DNA of 64,000 nucleotides from Fibrobacter sp. Lineage in GTDB: Bacteria; Fibrobacterota; Fibrobacteria; Fibrobacterales; Fibrobacteraceae. Below are positions 6,093 to 15,327 of this stretch, in pieces (the stretch's first letter is position 1; each line of letters starts with the position of its first letter). The notes beneath the pieces were generated by a model. The model was not told where the DNA came from. It searched no databases and saw nothing but the letters and a program-made list of their open reading frames with translations. A program made the position numbers and the translations under genes. The stretch is taken from assembly GCA_017412605.1 (NCBI GenBank), contig JAFPWY010000004.1, positions 1 to 64,000 on the forward strand, written 5' to 3'.

Positions 6093-7259
6093 TTAGAAAT
6101 GAATCACGCGGACCTTGATGACCTTGTCGAGCTTGCCGAGCTTTTCGATGATGGAGTCATCGACCTTGCTTTCGACGTCAACGAGGTTGTAGCCGATTTT
6201 GCCGTTGCTCTTGTTGCTGAACGAGGCAATGTTGATGCCTTCGGCACCGAACACCTTCGTGATTTCGGAGATCATGTTCGGGACGTCCTGGTTGATGACC
6301 ACGACGCGGCTCTTGACGCCGGCGTGCGGGTGATCAACGAGGGCCGGGAAGTTCACGGAATTGCGGACGCAACCGTATTCGATGTAGTCCTTCAATTCTT
6401 CGACGGCCATCACGGCGCAGTTTTCTTCGGCTTCTTCGGTGGAAGCGCCGAGGTGCGGGAAGCAGGTCACCTTGTCGTTCTTGATGAGGTCAGCATCCGG
6501 GAAATCGCAGAGGTAGCCCTGGAGGGAACCGGAAGCGAGCATTTCGTTGACCGGGGCCATCTCGACGATACCGCCACGGGCGAAGTTCATGATGTAGCTG
6601 CCCTTGAAGCCGGCGAGGTTCTTGCGGTTCAGGAGGTTTTCGGTCACGCCCTTGATGAACGGAACGTGAACGGTGAGGAAGTCGGACTTGGCGATGACTT
6701 CTTCGAGCGTAGCCGTTTCAACCTTGTTCGAAAGTTCGTGCATGTTGGCGGCGTTCGGATACGGTTCGTAAGCGAGAACGCGCATGTTCTTCCAACGGGC
6801 ATAGTTGGCAACGAGCACACCAATCTTGCCGAGGCCAATCACGCCGAGCGTCTTGCCAGCGAGTTCCATACCGGCAAACTTCTTCTTGCCGCTTTCGACG
6901 GTCTTGGCGAGGTCCGGATCGTTCACGTCGAGGCTCTTGACCCAAGCAGCGGCCTTATCCACGTTACGGACGGCCATGCCGAGCACGGTCATCACGAGCT
7001 CGGCAACGGCGTTGGCGTTTGCACCCGGAGTGTTGAACACGCAGATGCCCTTCGCGGAGGCCTTGTCGATGGTGATGTTGTTCACGCCAGCGCCGGCGCG
7101 GGCGACAGCCAGCAGGCCGTCGAAGTTATCGGTATCAACCTGAGCGGAACGCACCAAGATGGCATCCGGATTTTCGACAGAGTCGGAAACCTGGTAGAAC
7201 GAGCCAAACAGGCTCAAGCCTTTCTTGGAAATGTTGTTCATCGTCTTAATAGTTGCCAT
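6093..7259 (-). CDS. serA: D-3-phosphoglycerate dehydrogenase
   Basis: 388 residues; NAD-dependent oxidation of 3-phosphoglycerate, the first step of serine synthesis. A Rossmann motif is visible in VIGLGKIG. The substrate-side catalytic residues of the D-2-hydroxyacid dehydrogenase family lie in NFARGGIV (Arg) and FPHLGAS (His). A C-terminal ACT-type domain (about residues 318-388, starting at SRVVVINQDVPNMISEI) would allow serine feedback. There is no large intervening domain, so it is the short type with an ACT tail. An AGAGGAC ribosome-binding site precedes the start. It reads alone, with repeats on both sides. Confidence 0.95.
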   Translation of the reverse strand: MATIKTMNNISKKGLSLFGSFYQVSDSVENPDAILVRSAQVDTDNFDGLLAVARAGAGVNNITIDKASAKGICVFNTPGANANAVAELVMTVLGMAVRNVDKAAAWVKSLDVNDPDLAKTVESGKKKFAGMELAGKTLGVIGLGKIGVLVANYARWKNMRVLAYEPYPNAANMHELSNKVETATLEEVIAKSDFLTVHVPFIKGVTENLLNRKNLAGFKGSYIMNFARGGIVEMAPVNEMLASGSLQGYLCDFPDADLIKNDKVTCFPHLGASTEEAEENCAVMAVEELKDYIEYGCVRNSVNFPALVDHPHAGVKSRVVVINQDVPNMISEITKVFGAEGINIASFSNKSNGKIGYNLVDVESKVDDSIIEKLGKLDKVIKVRVIHF

Positions 7260-7282
7260 TGTATTGTCCTCTTATGGATGAT

Positions 7283-7388
7283 TGTTAAAATGATTGATGA
7301 TTGATAATGTATGATTGATGATTATTCAATTTGGCGGCGTAGCCGCGATTATAACAATTATTCATTATCAATTATCCATTATCAATTC
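7283..7388. repeat. AT-rich repeat block with central GC palindrome
   Basis: Repeated ATGATTGATGATT and ATTGATAATG units on the left face ATTCATTATCAATT units on the right, so the arms are loosely inverted. The middle holds GGCGGC GTA GCCGC. The block lies between the end of ispG and the start of serA. The central hairpin could help end the ispG transcript. Confidence 0.5.
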
Positions 7389-7389
7389 T

Positions 7390-9129
7390 CTAAGGTTCTT
7401 GCCATCTGCCTCTTTCTTTTATCAAATTCACGAGTTCCTCGATGGCGTCTTCTTCGGGGATATTCTTCTTGACCGCCGTCTTGCCTTCGAACAGCGTAAT
7501 GCGGCCGGGGCCACCGCCCACGTAGCCGAAGTCGGCGTCCGCCATCTCGCCCGGGCCGTTCACGATGCAGCCCATGATGCCGATGGAGATGTCCGAGAGG
7601 TGGCCGAAGCGGGCCTTGATCTTGCCCATCACCTGCTGGATGTCGTACAAGGTACGTCCGCAGCTCGGGCAGCTGATAAAGTTCGTCTTGCTGCGACGGC
7701 AGTAGGCTGCCTGCAAGATGTCGAATGCCAAAAGCACGGATTCCTTGGCGCCCTTGTAGCCGTCGATAACGACGGCATCGCCAAGACCGTCGGTCACGAG
7801 GCTTCCAATGTCGGCGGAAACGCGGAGCGTTTCGGTTTCGTTGTCATTAATCTTCGCGTAGAGCAAAATCGGGTCTTGGCGACCTGCCGCATCCAATGCG
7901 GCAGCAAGGGCGCGCACGCCGGAAACCATCTCCGGGCCGGTGTAGCAGAATACGGAACCTGCAGGAACGGCGGAAGGATTCTGGGCGAAGCCCGCGATAT
8001 CCATCGCGTCCTTGAATTCCACGATCGGCTTCTCGTTCAAGCTCGGGAGCGCGAATTCCGCGTTGCGGCGTTCGCCGGTGAGCGCAATCGCGTCGGCCTT
8101 CACGCCGACCTTCACCGGGCTGTTGCCGCCAATCTCCACGCCGGAGACCTTCACGGCCTCGGTAGCGCGGCGTTCGTAATGGTACGGGTCCTTCTCGAAG
8201 ACCGGCACGTTGTAAGCAGTCGGAGCAGCGGGAAGCGCACAGGCCTTGATGAGTTCCTGCGCCACCGGGACTTCGGCCACCGGATCCTCGGTAAGCGAAA
8301 CGCGAATCGTATCGGCAAGGCCATCGAGCAAAAGCGCACCGATGCCCGCCGCAGACTTGAGTCGCCCGTCGGCACCGGCTCCGGCCTCGGTCACGCCCAC
8401 GTGGAACGGATACGGCTTGAAGCCTTCCTGCTTGATGCGGGCGGCGAGCATGCGGTAAGCGGCAATCGCCACGCGGGGATTGCTGCTCTTCAAACTTAGA
8501 ACAACCTGGTCAAAATGTTCCGCCTCGCACACGGCCAGGTATTCCATGGCGCTTTCCACCATGCCTTCCACCGTGTCGCCGTAGCGGTAAATCATGCGGG
8601 CCGAGAGCGAACCGTGGTTCACGCCAATACGGATGGCGCGTCCCAGACGCTTGGCCTCCTGGACGAACGGCGTGAAAGCCTCGGCGACCTTCTCCTTGCC
8701 TTCGTCGAACATCTTGTCCGTCTGGTTCTCGAGCGTGAGGATGCCCGTATCCACAAAGTTACCCGGATTGATGCGGACCTTCTCGACCCACTTGAGCGCC
8801 TCGAACGCGGCCTTCGGCTGGAAATGGATGTCGGCGGAAACCGGCACCTTGCAACCCGCGGCACGGACTTGCTTCATCACTTCTTCAAGGCCCTGCGCAT
8901 CGGCAAAAGTCGGAGCGGTAATGCGAACCAGGCCACACCCCACCTTGGCGAGCGCCAAAGTCTCGGCCACCGTCTTCTCGACGTCCTTGGGCTTGGTGGT
9001 GGTCATGGACTGAACTAAAATGGGGGCGTTGCCCCCTATCAAAGCCTCGCCAACGCGGACTTGTACAGTTTCCCTGCGGACCGCATTGAAGCGGTCGGCT
9101 ACATACGGGAATTCGCTAAACTTGGTCAT
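7390..9129 (-). CDS. ispG: 4-hydroxy-3-methylbut-2-enyl diphosphate synthase (large form)
   Basis: 579 residues; makes HMBPP in the non-mevalonate isoprenoid pathway using a [4Fe-4S] cluster. The TIM-barrel half begins with GGNAPILVQSMTTTKP and contains VRINPGN. The C-terminal half has the cluster cysteines in SCPSCGRTLYD and GCIVNGPGE. At 579 residues it is much longer than the roughly 370-residue E. coli type and fits the large form with an insert between the halves, known from Bacteroidetes and Chlamydiae. It is followed on the same strand by serA, with a repeat block between them. Confidence 0.95.
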   Translation of the reverse strand: MTKFSEFPYVADRFNAVRRETVQVRVGEALIGGNAPILVQSMTTTKPKDVEKTVAETLALAKVGCGLVRITAPTFADAQGLEEVMKQVRAAGCKVPVSADIHFQPKAAFEALKWVEKVRINPGNFVDTGILTLENQTDKMFDEGKEKVAEAFTPFVQEAKRLGRAIRIGVNHGSLSARMIYRYGDTVEGMVESAMEYLAVCEAEHFDQVVLSLKSSNPRVAIAAYRMLAARIKQEGFKPYPFHVGVTEAGAGADGRLKSAAGIGALLLDGLADTIRVSLTEDPVAEVPVAQELIKACALPAAPTAYNVPVFEKDPYHYERRATEAVKVSGVEIGGNSPVKVGVKADAIALTGERRNAEFALPSLNEKPIVEFKDAMDIAGFAQNPSAVPAGSVFCYTGPEMVSGVRALAAALDAAGRQDPILLYAKINDNETETLRVSADIGSLVTDGLGDAVVIDGYKGAKESVLLAFDILQAAYCRRSKTNFISCPSCGRTLYDIQQVMGKIKARFGHLSDISIGIMGCIVNGPGEMADADFGYVGGGPGRITLFEGKTAVKKNIPEEDAIEELVNLIKERGRWQEP

Positions 9130-9184
9130 GCCCCAAATTTAGAAAAAGGCTCGTAATACGGACACCCCCACCATCAAAAAAACA

Positions 9185-9223
9185 GCAATAAAAAAGCCCT
9201 CACCGGCACATTGCCGATGAGGG
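9185..9223 (-). terminator. Terminator of rpsO-pnp
   Basis: A CCCTCACCGGC / GCCGATGAGGG stem (9197-9223 with a short loop) is followed on the minus strand by a T-run (A-run 9191-9195). It lies 35 bases after the pnp stop. Confidence 0.75.
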
Positions 9224-9257
9224 ACTTTCAATTTCTTTTAGATTAGTTTATCTAAAA

Positions 9258-11531
9258 TTACGCTTCAGCCGGGGCTTCCGGAGCAGCTTCTGCAGCAGGT
9301 GCTTCAGGAGCGGCTTCTGCCGGGGCAGCCGGTGCTTCAGCAGCCGGGGCGGCCTTCGGAGGGAGCAGAGCCTTCATGGAAAGCTTCACCTTGCCCTTCG
9401 GGTCAACACCGAGGCAGAGCACTTCGACTTCGTCACCAACGTGAACGACGTCTTCGACCTTCTCGACGCGGTGGTCGGCAAGTTCGGAGATGTGCACGAG
9501 ACCGTCACGGCCCGGGAGGATTTCGACGAAGGCGCCAAACGGCTGGATCGTCTTGACCTTGCCCTTGTACTTGCGGCCCGGTTCGGGTTCGGCAGTGAGT
9601 TCTTCGATCATGCGGCGGCAAACTGCAGCGGCCTTGCCACTCGGGGCGGCAATGTCGATGTTGCCATCGTCGTCGATGTTGATGGTGCAACCCGTCTGAG
9701 ACTGCATACCCTTGATCACGGAGCCACCGGAACCGATGACGTCGCGGATCTTGTTGGTCGGGATGCGCATCTTGATCATGGTCGGAGCCTTCTCGGAAAC
9801 CTTCGGACGCGGAGCGGCGAGGCCGAGTTCAGCCATCTTGCCGAGGATGTGCAGGCGGCCTTGGCGTGCCTGTTCCAGAGCTTCACGCATGAGTTCCGGC
9901 GTAATGCCGCGGATCTTGATATCCATCTGGAAGGCAGTGATACCTTCGGCAGTACCCGTCACCTTGAAGTCCATATCGCCGAGGTGGTCTTCCGTACCGG
10001 TGATGTCGGTCAAGATCTTGATCTTGCCACCTTCCTTCACGGAACCCTTTTCGGAGATGAGGCCCATGGCGACACCTGCGACCGGAGCCTTGATAGGAAC
10101 GCCAGCGTCCATCAAGCTGAGGCAGCCACCGCAAACAGAGGCCATGGAAGAAGAACCGTTGGATTCCTGAATTTCGGAAACCACGCGGATGGTGTACGGG
10201 AAGTCTTCCGGCAGCGGAAGAACGGCAGCGAGAGAACGTTCGGCGAGGTGGCCGTGACCGATTTCGCGGCGGCTCATGCCGAGGCGCTTGCATTCACCCA
10301 CGCAGTACGGCGGGAAGTTGTAATGCAACATGTAGCTCTTGGAGCCTTCGCCCTGCAGGCTTTCGTAGCGCTGTTCGTCGGCCTTGGAGCCGAGCGTGCA
10401 GACCACGAGACCCTGGGTTTCGCCACGCTGGAAGATCGCAGAACCGTGAGCACTCGGGAGAACGCCGAGTTCGATTTCGATCGGGCGGACTTCGGTCGTA
10501 GTACGGCCGTCGAGACGCACGTCTTCGTTCAGGATCATTTCGCGCATGGCTGTGCGTTCGTAGTCGCTGAAGATTGCCTTAGCGTCGGCAACGAGAGCAG
10601 GATCCTGTTCTTCGTCCTTGCCGATGATGGCGAGAATGCGTTCGTCTTCGAGCATCTTCGCGCAGAGGTCTGCCATAGCCGGATAGAAGTCGGTCTTCAC
10701 CATGTTGGAGTGGACGTCCTTGTTCAGTTCGTCCCACACGACTTCCTTCACCGTGGCGAGAAGCTTTTCGTGGGCTTCGCCAACGTGCTGCGGCTTGAGT
10801 TCCATCTTGGGCTTAGCGCAGCGGTCCACCAGTTCCTGTTGGGCCTTGCACATGAGCTTGATGGCTTCGTGACCGGCGAGAATTGCATTAATCATCGTGT
10901 CTTCGGACACTTCGTAGGCACCGCCTTCCACCATGCAGACGGAATCTTCGGTACCGGCGACCACCAGGTCCAGATCGGCGCAAGCCATCTGTTCGTAGGT
11001 GGGCATCACGATGTTCTGTCCATCGACCACAGCCACGCGTACGGCGGCGACCTGCTGTTCGAAGGGCAGCTCGGAAAGACCGATGGAAAGGGAGGCAGCC
11101 GAAACACCGAGCACGTCGGGTGCGAACTTGCGGTCGGCAGAGAGCACCTGGACGATCACCTGGACTTCGCGCGTGAAGTTCTCGGGGAACATCGGGCGAA
11201 TCGGGCGGTCGATGATGCGGGCGGACAGCGTCTCTTCGTCAGAGGGGCGTCCGGCTTCGCGCTTGTTGTAACCGCCCGGGAGGCGGCCGGCAGCATAGGC
11301 CTTTTCACGATATTCAACGGTCAGCGGGAAGAAGTCCCCTTCCTTTTCTTCGCCGTAGCAGACAGTAGAGAGCACGAACGCGTCGCCCATCTTGGCGACG
11401 GCAGCTCCGCGAGCCTGCTTTGCGATACGGCCCGTTTCAAACGTGATGACACGACCGTCCGGAAGCGTAACAGACACTTCCTTGGGGTCGAGCATCTTGC
11501 CGTATTTTTGATGGTATGCGTCAATAGACAT
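9258..11531 (-). CDS. pnp: Polyribonucleotide nucleotidyltransferase (PNPase)
   Basis: 757 residues; phosphorolytic 3'-to-5' RNA degradation, usually as a trimer. Two RNase PH-like domains (one with RPIRPMFP, the second with LGTLGSK-type core and HGSAIFQRGETQ), then a KH domain (KIRDVIGSGGSVIKGMQ) and an S1 domain (GAFVEILPGRDGLVHISELA). The last 35 residues are an Ala-Pro-Glu-rich tail, probably disordered. Start by a GGAGAAAA ribosome-binding site. It follows rpsO, the conserved bacterial order, in which processing and PNPase autoregulation often couple the two. Confidence 0.97.
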   Translation of the reverse strand: MSIDAYHQKYGKMLDPKEVSVTLPDGRVITFETGRIAKQARGAAVAKMGDAFVLSTVCYGEEKEGDFFPLTVEYREKAYAAGRLPGGYNKREAGRPSDEETLSARIIDRPIRPMFPENFTREVQVIVQVLSADRKFAPDVLGVSAASLSIGLSELPFEQQVAAVRVAVVDGQNIVMPTYEQMACADLDLVVAGTEDSVCMVEGGAYEVSEDTMINAILAGHEAIKLMCKAQQELVDRCAKPKMELKPQHVGEAHEKLLATVKEVVWDELNKDVHSNMVKTDFYPAMADLCAKMLEDERILAIIGKDEEQDPALVADAKAIFSDYERTAMREMILNEDVRLDGRTTTEVRPIEIELGVLPSAHGSAIFQRGETQGLVVCTLGSKADEQRYESLQGEGSKSYMLHYNFPPYCVGECKRLGMSRREIGHGHLAERSLAAVLPLPEDFPYTIRVVSEIQESNGSSSMASVCGGCLSLMDAGVPIKAPVAGVAMGLISEKGSVKEGGKIKILTDITGTEDHLGDMDFKVTGTAEGITAFQMDIKIRGITPELMREALEQARQGRLHILGKMAELGLAAPRPKVSEKAPTMIKMRIPTNKIRDVIGSGGSVIKGMQSQTGCTINIDDDGNIDIAAPSGKAAAVCRRMIEELTAEPEPGRKYKGKVKTIQPFGAFVEILPGRDGLVHISELADHRVEKVEDVVHVGDEVEVLCLGVDPKGKVKLSMKALLPPKAAPAAEAPAAPAEAAPEAPAAEAAPEAPAEA

Positions 11532-11552
11532 AGATTTTCTCCAGTCCGCAGA

Positions 11553-11825
11553 TTATCCGCGGAGACCGAGTTCCTTGATGAGAGCACGCTGAGCGAGGAT
11601 GTCCTGTTCGGCGTAGTACTTAAGAAGGTTGCGGCGCTTAGCCACCATGGCAGACAGACCGCGGAGAGAGTGGAAATCCTTCTTATGGCTCTTGATGTGT
11701 TCCGTCAGATTCTTGATCTTTTCAGTAAGGATTGCGATCTGGACGCGGACGTTTCCGGTATCCTTTTCGTTTGCACCAAACTTGGCGGTGAGTTCTGCAG
11801 CTTTTTCCTTAGTAATAGTAGCCAT
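11553..11825 (-). CDS. rpsO: 30S ribosomal protein S15
   Basis: 90 residues, the normal size. It has the typical S15 sequence: DTGNVRVQIAILTEKIKNL, HSLRGLSAMVAKRRNLL and the C-terminal LGLRG. S15 binds the 16S rRNA central domain early in assembly. The start at 11825 has an AAAGGA box 9 bases upstream; the open frame continues 31 codons further but without S15 similarity. It leads the rpsO-pnp operon. Confidence 0.97.
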   Translation of the reverse strand: MATITKEKAAELTAKFGANEKDTGNVRVQIAILTEKIKNLTEHIKSHKKDFHSLRGLSAMVAKRRNLLKYYAEQDILAQRALIKELGLRG

Positions 11826-11967
11826 TATAGCCATTCCTTTTTTTGATTGTTGTTTCATTACATGTTTTTGTCCGAGTTTCCCTGCTCTTGCACCAGTGGA
11901 ATTGGCGAATCTGGTCACAGGACCCAGTCAAAAATGCAATTTGGCGGAAAATATAGATATTAGAAGA

Positions 11968-11994
11968 GAGACTAGAGACTAGAGACTAGAGAAA
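11968..11994. repeat. CTAG-rich short tandem repeat
   Basis: Three to four AGACTAG units in a row between rpsO and the divergent membrane protein gene. Related CTAG-rich strings occur at 21944-21987, 23034-23045 and 27722-27756, always between genes. Confidence 0.6.
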
Positions 11995-12036
11995 AAGGGT
12001 GATTTTAGGGCAATATTGCTATCTTTACCTCCCGAA

Positions 12037-12831
12037 ATGCTCGAATCCCTGAACTTTCACTTTTCTTTCTACGACTGGCTCCTGATTTTCATGGTCACGG
12101 CCCTCGGTACGCTGAGCGCCTACCTGAAGGACCCCCAGCTCAAGGCCGTCACGGCGACCATCCCCATCCCCTGCGGGTTCGCCTACATCGCGGTCGGGCT
12201 CCCCATGGGCACAGCCAACGCCATCTCGGGATTCATGTGCCTGCTGTACGTGCATATCGTGCGCATCCTGCATTACAAGGTGAAGATTCCCATCGTCCCA
12301 AGCATCATCGCGGGACTCGCCTTCTTTGTCGCGCTGGGTACGTTCCTCATGCCCCGCATCCCCGAAGGGGAAGCCTACTTTATCGCCGTATGCGTCTTTG
12401 ACCTTGTCGTGGGAATCATCCTCTTCCAGAAGCAGTCCTACAAGTCCGGAACACGCTACAAGACTCCCCTCCCCGTCTACATCAAGGCCCCGGCCATCGC
12501 GGGCGTCGTCGCGGGGCTCATGCTCATCAAGCGGCTCATGGGCGGATTTTGTACAAGCTTCCCGATGATGAATTCCATCGTGAGCTACGAAAGCCGATTC
12601 TCGCTGGGCGACCAGTGCCGCCAACTCCCGCTGTTCCTCATCGCGGGGCCGTTCATGTTCGTGGAGATGCGCTACATCGAGATATTCCTGCACCTGAACC
12701 ACTGGATTGTGCTACTGTGCGGCTACGTCCTGTTCGCCGCCATCTACTGGCCCCTGAACAAGGAACTCAAGCGCAGGAACGAGGCTGCCTGCACAAAATA
12801 TAGCCATGCGGAGAACTTGCCCGTTAAATAA
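12037..12831 (+). CDS. Integral membrane protein, function unknown
   Basis: 264 residues with about seven hydrophobic segments, for example DWLLIFMVTALGTLSAY, IIAGLAFFVALGTFLM, AGVVAGLMLIKRLM and IVLLCGYVLFAAIYW, and a basic C-terminal tail. Charged loops with LKDPQLKA and YKSGTRYKTPLP lie between them. I do not recognise the family. I choose the ATG at 12037; an in-frame TTG at 12016 behind AGGGC is the alternative. It reads divergently from rpsO. Confidence 0.7.
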   Translation: MLESLNFHFSFYDWLLIFMVTALGTLSAYLKDPQLKAVTATIPIPCGFAYIAVGLPMGTANAISGFMCLLYVHIVRILHYKVKIPIVPSIIAGLAFFVALGTFLMPRIPEGEAYFIAVCVFDLVVGIILFQKQSYKSGTRYKTPLPVYIKAPAIAGVVAGLMLIKRLMGGFCTSFPMMNSIVSYESRFSLGDQCRQLPLFLIAGPFMFVEMRYIEIFLHLNHWIVLLCGYVLFAAIYWPLNKELKRRNEAACTKYSHAENLPVK

Positions 12832-12898
12832 CTTTTACTCCATAGACCATTACCCCATATTTGTATATATTAGACGAAAACAAAAAATAGAGGCTTAA

Positions 12899-13804
12899 AT
12901 GAAAAAGAGCGTTTCCTTACTCCCCATCATGGCGCTTTCCGTAGCATTCCTCGCCGCATGCTCCGACGACTCCTCCAGTGGCAGCAACCCGACAACCCCC
13001 GACCAGGCCAGTTCCTCATCCGAAATACTTTTGCCGGGAAGCAGCGACATCGCACCGGGCTCCAGCAGTGACATGGCTGCAGCAAGCAGTTCCTCCGAAG
13101 ACGTTTACCAACCTATTGACCCGTCGGCCATCACGCTTGACGAAGACGGCTTTGCCGACATCAAAGCCGTATACCGCAGTCTGCAAGCTAATGAGAAAGC
13201 CGTTTTCGTCATCCGCCATGCAGAACGTGACATGTATGTCACCAGGCAAGGCGAACTTACCGAAGACGGCGAAGAACAAGCACTGGAAGTCGGCAGGAAG
13301 CTGGTCGGTCCCGACGAATTCACATTCACGCACACCGACTACGTGAGAACCTACAAGACTTGCTACAATATCGCAGTCGGCAGAGGACAGGCGACATTCC
13401 CCAACGACACCAACGACATCTTTACGGACGGCTGGTACAAAAGCGACAGCAGCCTGTTTGTTCAATACTCGTCGGAGACGGGAGGCACACATAGTGTCAT
13501 ATCAAGATGGGCCTACAACGGAGATTTCGCAGATGCATTCTACGATTTCAACGAAAAGAATGCGGAAATGGTCAATATGCTCATAGGCGACTTCGCATCA
13601 GCAAGCCGCGTAAGGGTACTCTGCTCACACGACAACTTCGTGCTCCCATTGACCGTATACATGACAAACAAAGCCGTCAATCTCCGCGTATTCGAAAACC
13701 CGAAGAAGTGGCTAAACTTTGTGGCCGGCGTCGCCATAATCAAAAACGACGCGGGCGAGCAGCGCGCTTACGCAGTCAAGGGACTTGAATCCGGCGTCCA
13801 GTAA
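12899..13804 (+). CDS. Lipoprotein with histidine phosphatase domain
   Basis: 301 residues. Signal peptide with lipobox FLAAC (Cys21), then a Ser-rich linker to about residue 70. The rest fits the histidine phosphatase superfamily: FVIRHAERD carries the catalytic RH motif (RHAE in place of RHGE or RHGQ), and LCSHDNFV near residue 245 supplies the second His. Such enzymes transfer phosphate through phospho-His; the substrate here is unknown, and a periplasmic or surface site is inferred from the lipid anchor. An AGAGG box precedes the start. A hairpin terminator follows. Confidence 0.85.
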   Translation: MKKSVSLLPIMALSVAFLAACSDDSSSGSNPTTPDQASSSSEILLPGSSDIAPGSSSDMAAASSSSEDVYQPIDPSAITLDEDGFADIKAVYRSLQANEKAVFVIRHAERDMYVTRQGELTEDGEEQALEVGRKLVGPDEFTFTHTDYVRTYKTCYNIAVGRGQATFPNDTNDIFTDGWYKSDSSLFVQYSSETGGTHSVISRWAYNGDFADAFYDFNEKNAEMVNMLIGDFASASRVRVLCSHDNFVLPLTVYMTNKAVNLRVFENPKKWLNFVAGVAIIKNDAGEQRAYAVKGLESGVQ

Positions 13805-14016
13805 CTGCAAAGCCTTACAAAATAAGGGAAATCCCCCGCTTCGGCGAGGGATTTCTTGTGTTTAAGGGTTCTGTTATACTTTGTCTTGTCGCGGACGATT
13901 CTGGTCCGCAGGGTGGCTCCGTTCTGGGAGCCGTCGATGCGCAGCGTTCTGAGCCTTGCGCTTTCCTTGGCGATTTCGGCAACCTTGCCGAGCGCCTTCG
14001 CTTTGTTTTTAGCCAT
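13768..14016 (-). CDS. Small basic protein, function unknown
   Basis: 82 residues, strongly basic in the first 55 (MAKNKAKALGKVAEIAKES, RTRIVRDKTKYNRTLKHKK). A very good ribosome-binding site, AAGGAGG, stands 6 bases before the ATG, so the gene is likely real although I know no family. The last third translates the hairpin terminator of the convergent gene and overlaps that gene's coding end, so the original protein may have ended near the KHKK stretch and been extended. A small nucleic-acid-binding protein is a guess from charge only. Confidence 0.6.
   Translation of the reverse strand: MAKNKAKALGKVAEIAKESARLRTLRIDGSQNGATLRTRIVRDKTKYNRTLKHKKSLAEAGDFPYFVRLCSYWTPDSSPLTA
13829..13854. terminator. 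Hairpin after the histidine phosphatase gene
   Basis: AAATCCCCCGC, TTC, GGCGAGGGATTT: eleven positions with one mismatch, followed by T-rich sequence on the plus strand. The same bases lie inside the end of the small minus-strand gene 13768-14016. Confidence 0.65.
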
Positions 14017-14094
14017 AACGGCCTCCTTAAGGGGGAAATATAAAAATATATAGCGATTTTGAAATTATTATTTTTCTTATAACGGGTTACCATT

Positions 14095-15318
14095 ATGAAA
14101 AAATTTCTTGCAATCTTATTTGCGGCCACCCTCCTAGCCGCCTGCGGCGATGACAAGTCATCTTCTGCAACGGATGACATTTCATCGTCTTCTGAAGAAA
14201 CAACTCTCAGTTCTTCTGTGGAAGAAACGTCTGTTGAATCATCTTCGGACAACGAGATTAACAGTTCGTCCTCCGAAAAAAAGAATGAACAAAAATCTTC
14301 TTCTAGCCGCCAAAAAGCAAGTTCTTCAAGCAACAACACCACATCTTCGTCTTTGGAAACAAAAGAAAAATCATCTTCATCGAAAGAATTCATTTCAGAT
14401 GACAACTGGATTACTACGGTAAAAATCAATCATTTTTCTTTTTTTGATGAAAAAAACATGAGATACTATTTACTAGACGACGAATGTGATTATGATTCAT
14501 CCACAGGCAAATTCATATGGGTCACAGAAAATTACACTGGAGTATTTGACAAATACGATTCCGCCTTACTCCAATTCGAGTATAATGGTGATTCACTTAA
14601 ATACATGATTGACCATTCATACGGCTTCAAAATATCAAACGACACCCTATACGAATGTGATTATTATGGTAATGCCTGTGATACAATCAAAAACGCATAT
14701 GTATATGTAGGAACATCAAAATCTATTTTTTCTACATGGGAATTTGTTGGTCGAATTTACGAAGGAGTATACACTCCCAAACAGCCCTATTTCAAAATCA
14801 CACTTATATTAGAGCCAAACCAAAGAACAGTAAGAACTAGCTACAGGAACCTTAACGAAATCTATGAGCCATATGAATACTGCTATTTAATTTACAAATT
14901 ATTTGAAGACGAATCAAAAGAAGAAACTTGTTTTAATTACTTCAAGAAAAACCAACAACCCTCTTCAGACACATTGCTTATAGATAACGATTTACGAATT
15001 GTGCAGAAAAATCCTACCGCAGCAAATATTTTGATAGGCAACAAAAATTTTGAAGTCAATATTACATACACAATAGATACGCAACCAACAACCTACATTG
15101 TACAAACAAAAAACATATCATACCAAGGAACGACCTGTACCTCTTGGTATAAGGGCCTTGATATTACACAACAGTATTGCGAAGACAACAACCCTGATTT
15201 AGATTTTATTCAAAAAGATTACAGCACGATTCTCGGAACATACGTTGATAAGCTAGTCGGCTACAGTGACAATAACGACGAATTCGAAGAATGTATAAAA
15301 CAATTTAATTTAAAATAA
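14095..15318 (+). CDS. Ser-rich lipoprotein, function unknown
   Basis: 407 residues. The signal peptide has lipobox LLAAC (Cys16), followed by a Ser-rich linker to about residue 100. The remaining 300 residues have no motif I recognise; they are rich in Tyr, Asn and Lys. Base composition is clearly more AT-rich than in neighbouring genes, with A/T-ending codons, suggesting recent acquisition or fast evolution. The lipobox and linker style match the FSU lipoproteins but there is no FSU domain. tilS starts 9 bases after its stop. Confidence 0.75.
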   Translation: MKKFLAILFAATLLAACGDDKSSSATDDISSSSEETTLSSSVEETSVESSSDNEINSSSSEKKNEQKSSSSRQKASSSSNNTTSSSLETKEKSSSSKEFISDDNWITTVKINHFSFFDEKNMRYYLLDDECDYDSSTGKFIWVTENYTGVFDKYDSALLQFEYNGDSLKYMIDHSYGFKISNDTLYECDYYGNACDTIKNAYVYVGTSKSIFSTWEFVGRIYEGVYTPKQPYFKITLILEPNQRTVRTSYRNLNEIYEPYEYCYLIYKLFEDESKEETCFNYFKKNQQPSSDTLLIDNDLRIVQKNPTAANILIGNKNFEVNITYTIDTQPTTYIVQTKNISYQGTTCTSWYKGLDITQQYCEDNNPDLDFIQKDYSTILGTYVDKLVGYSDNNDEFEECIKQFNLK

Positions 15319-15327
15319 AGGCTTCTT

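Noticed and set aside
9441-11846. 801-codon open frame on the plus strand opposite pnp and rpsO
   Set aside because: It is antisense to two certain genes and exists because C/G-ending codons remove stops on the opposite strand. Its product has no recognisable motif. The same holds for long frames opposite serA, ispG, ftsH, pyrD, fabF, the SulP gene and nadE.
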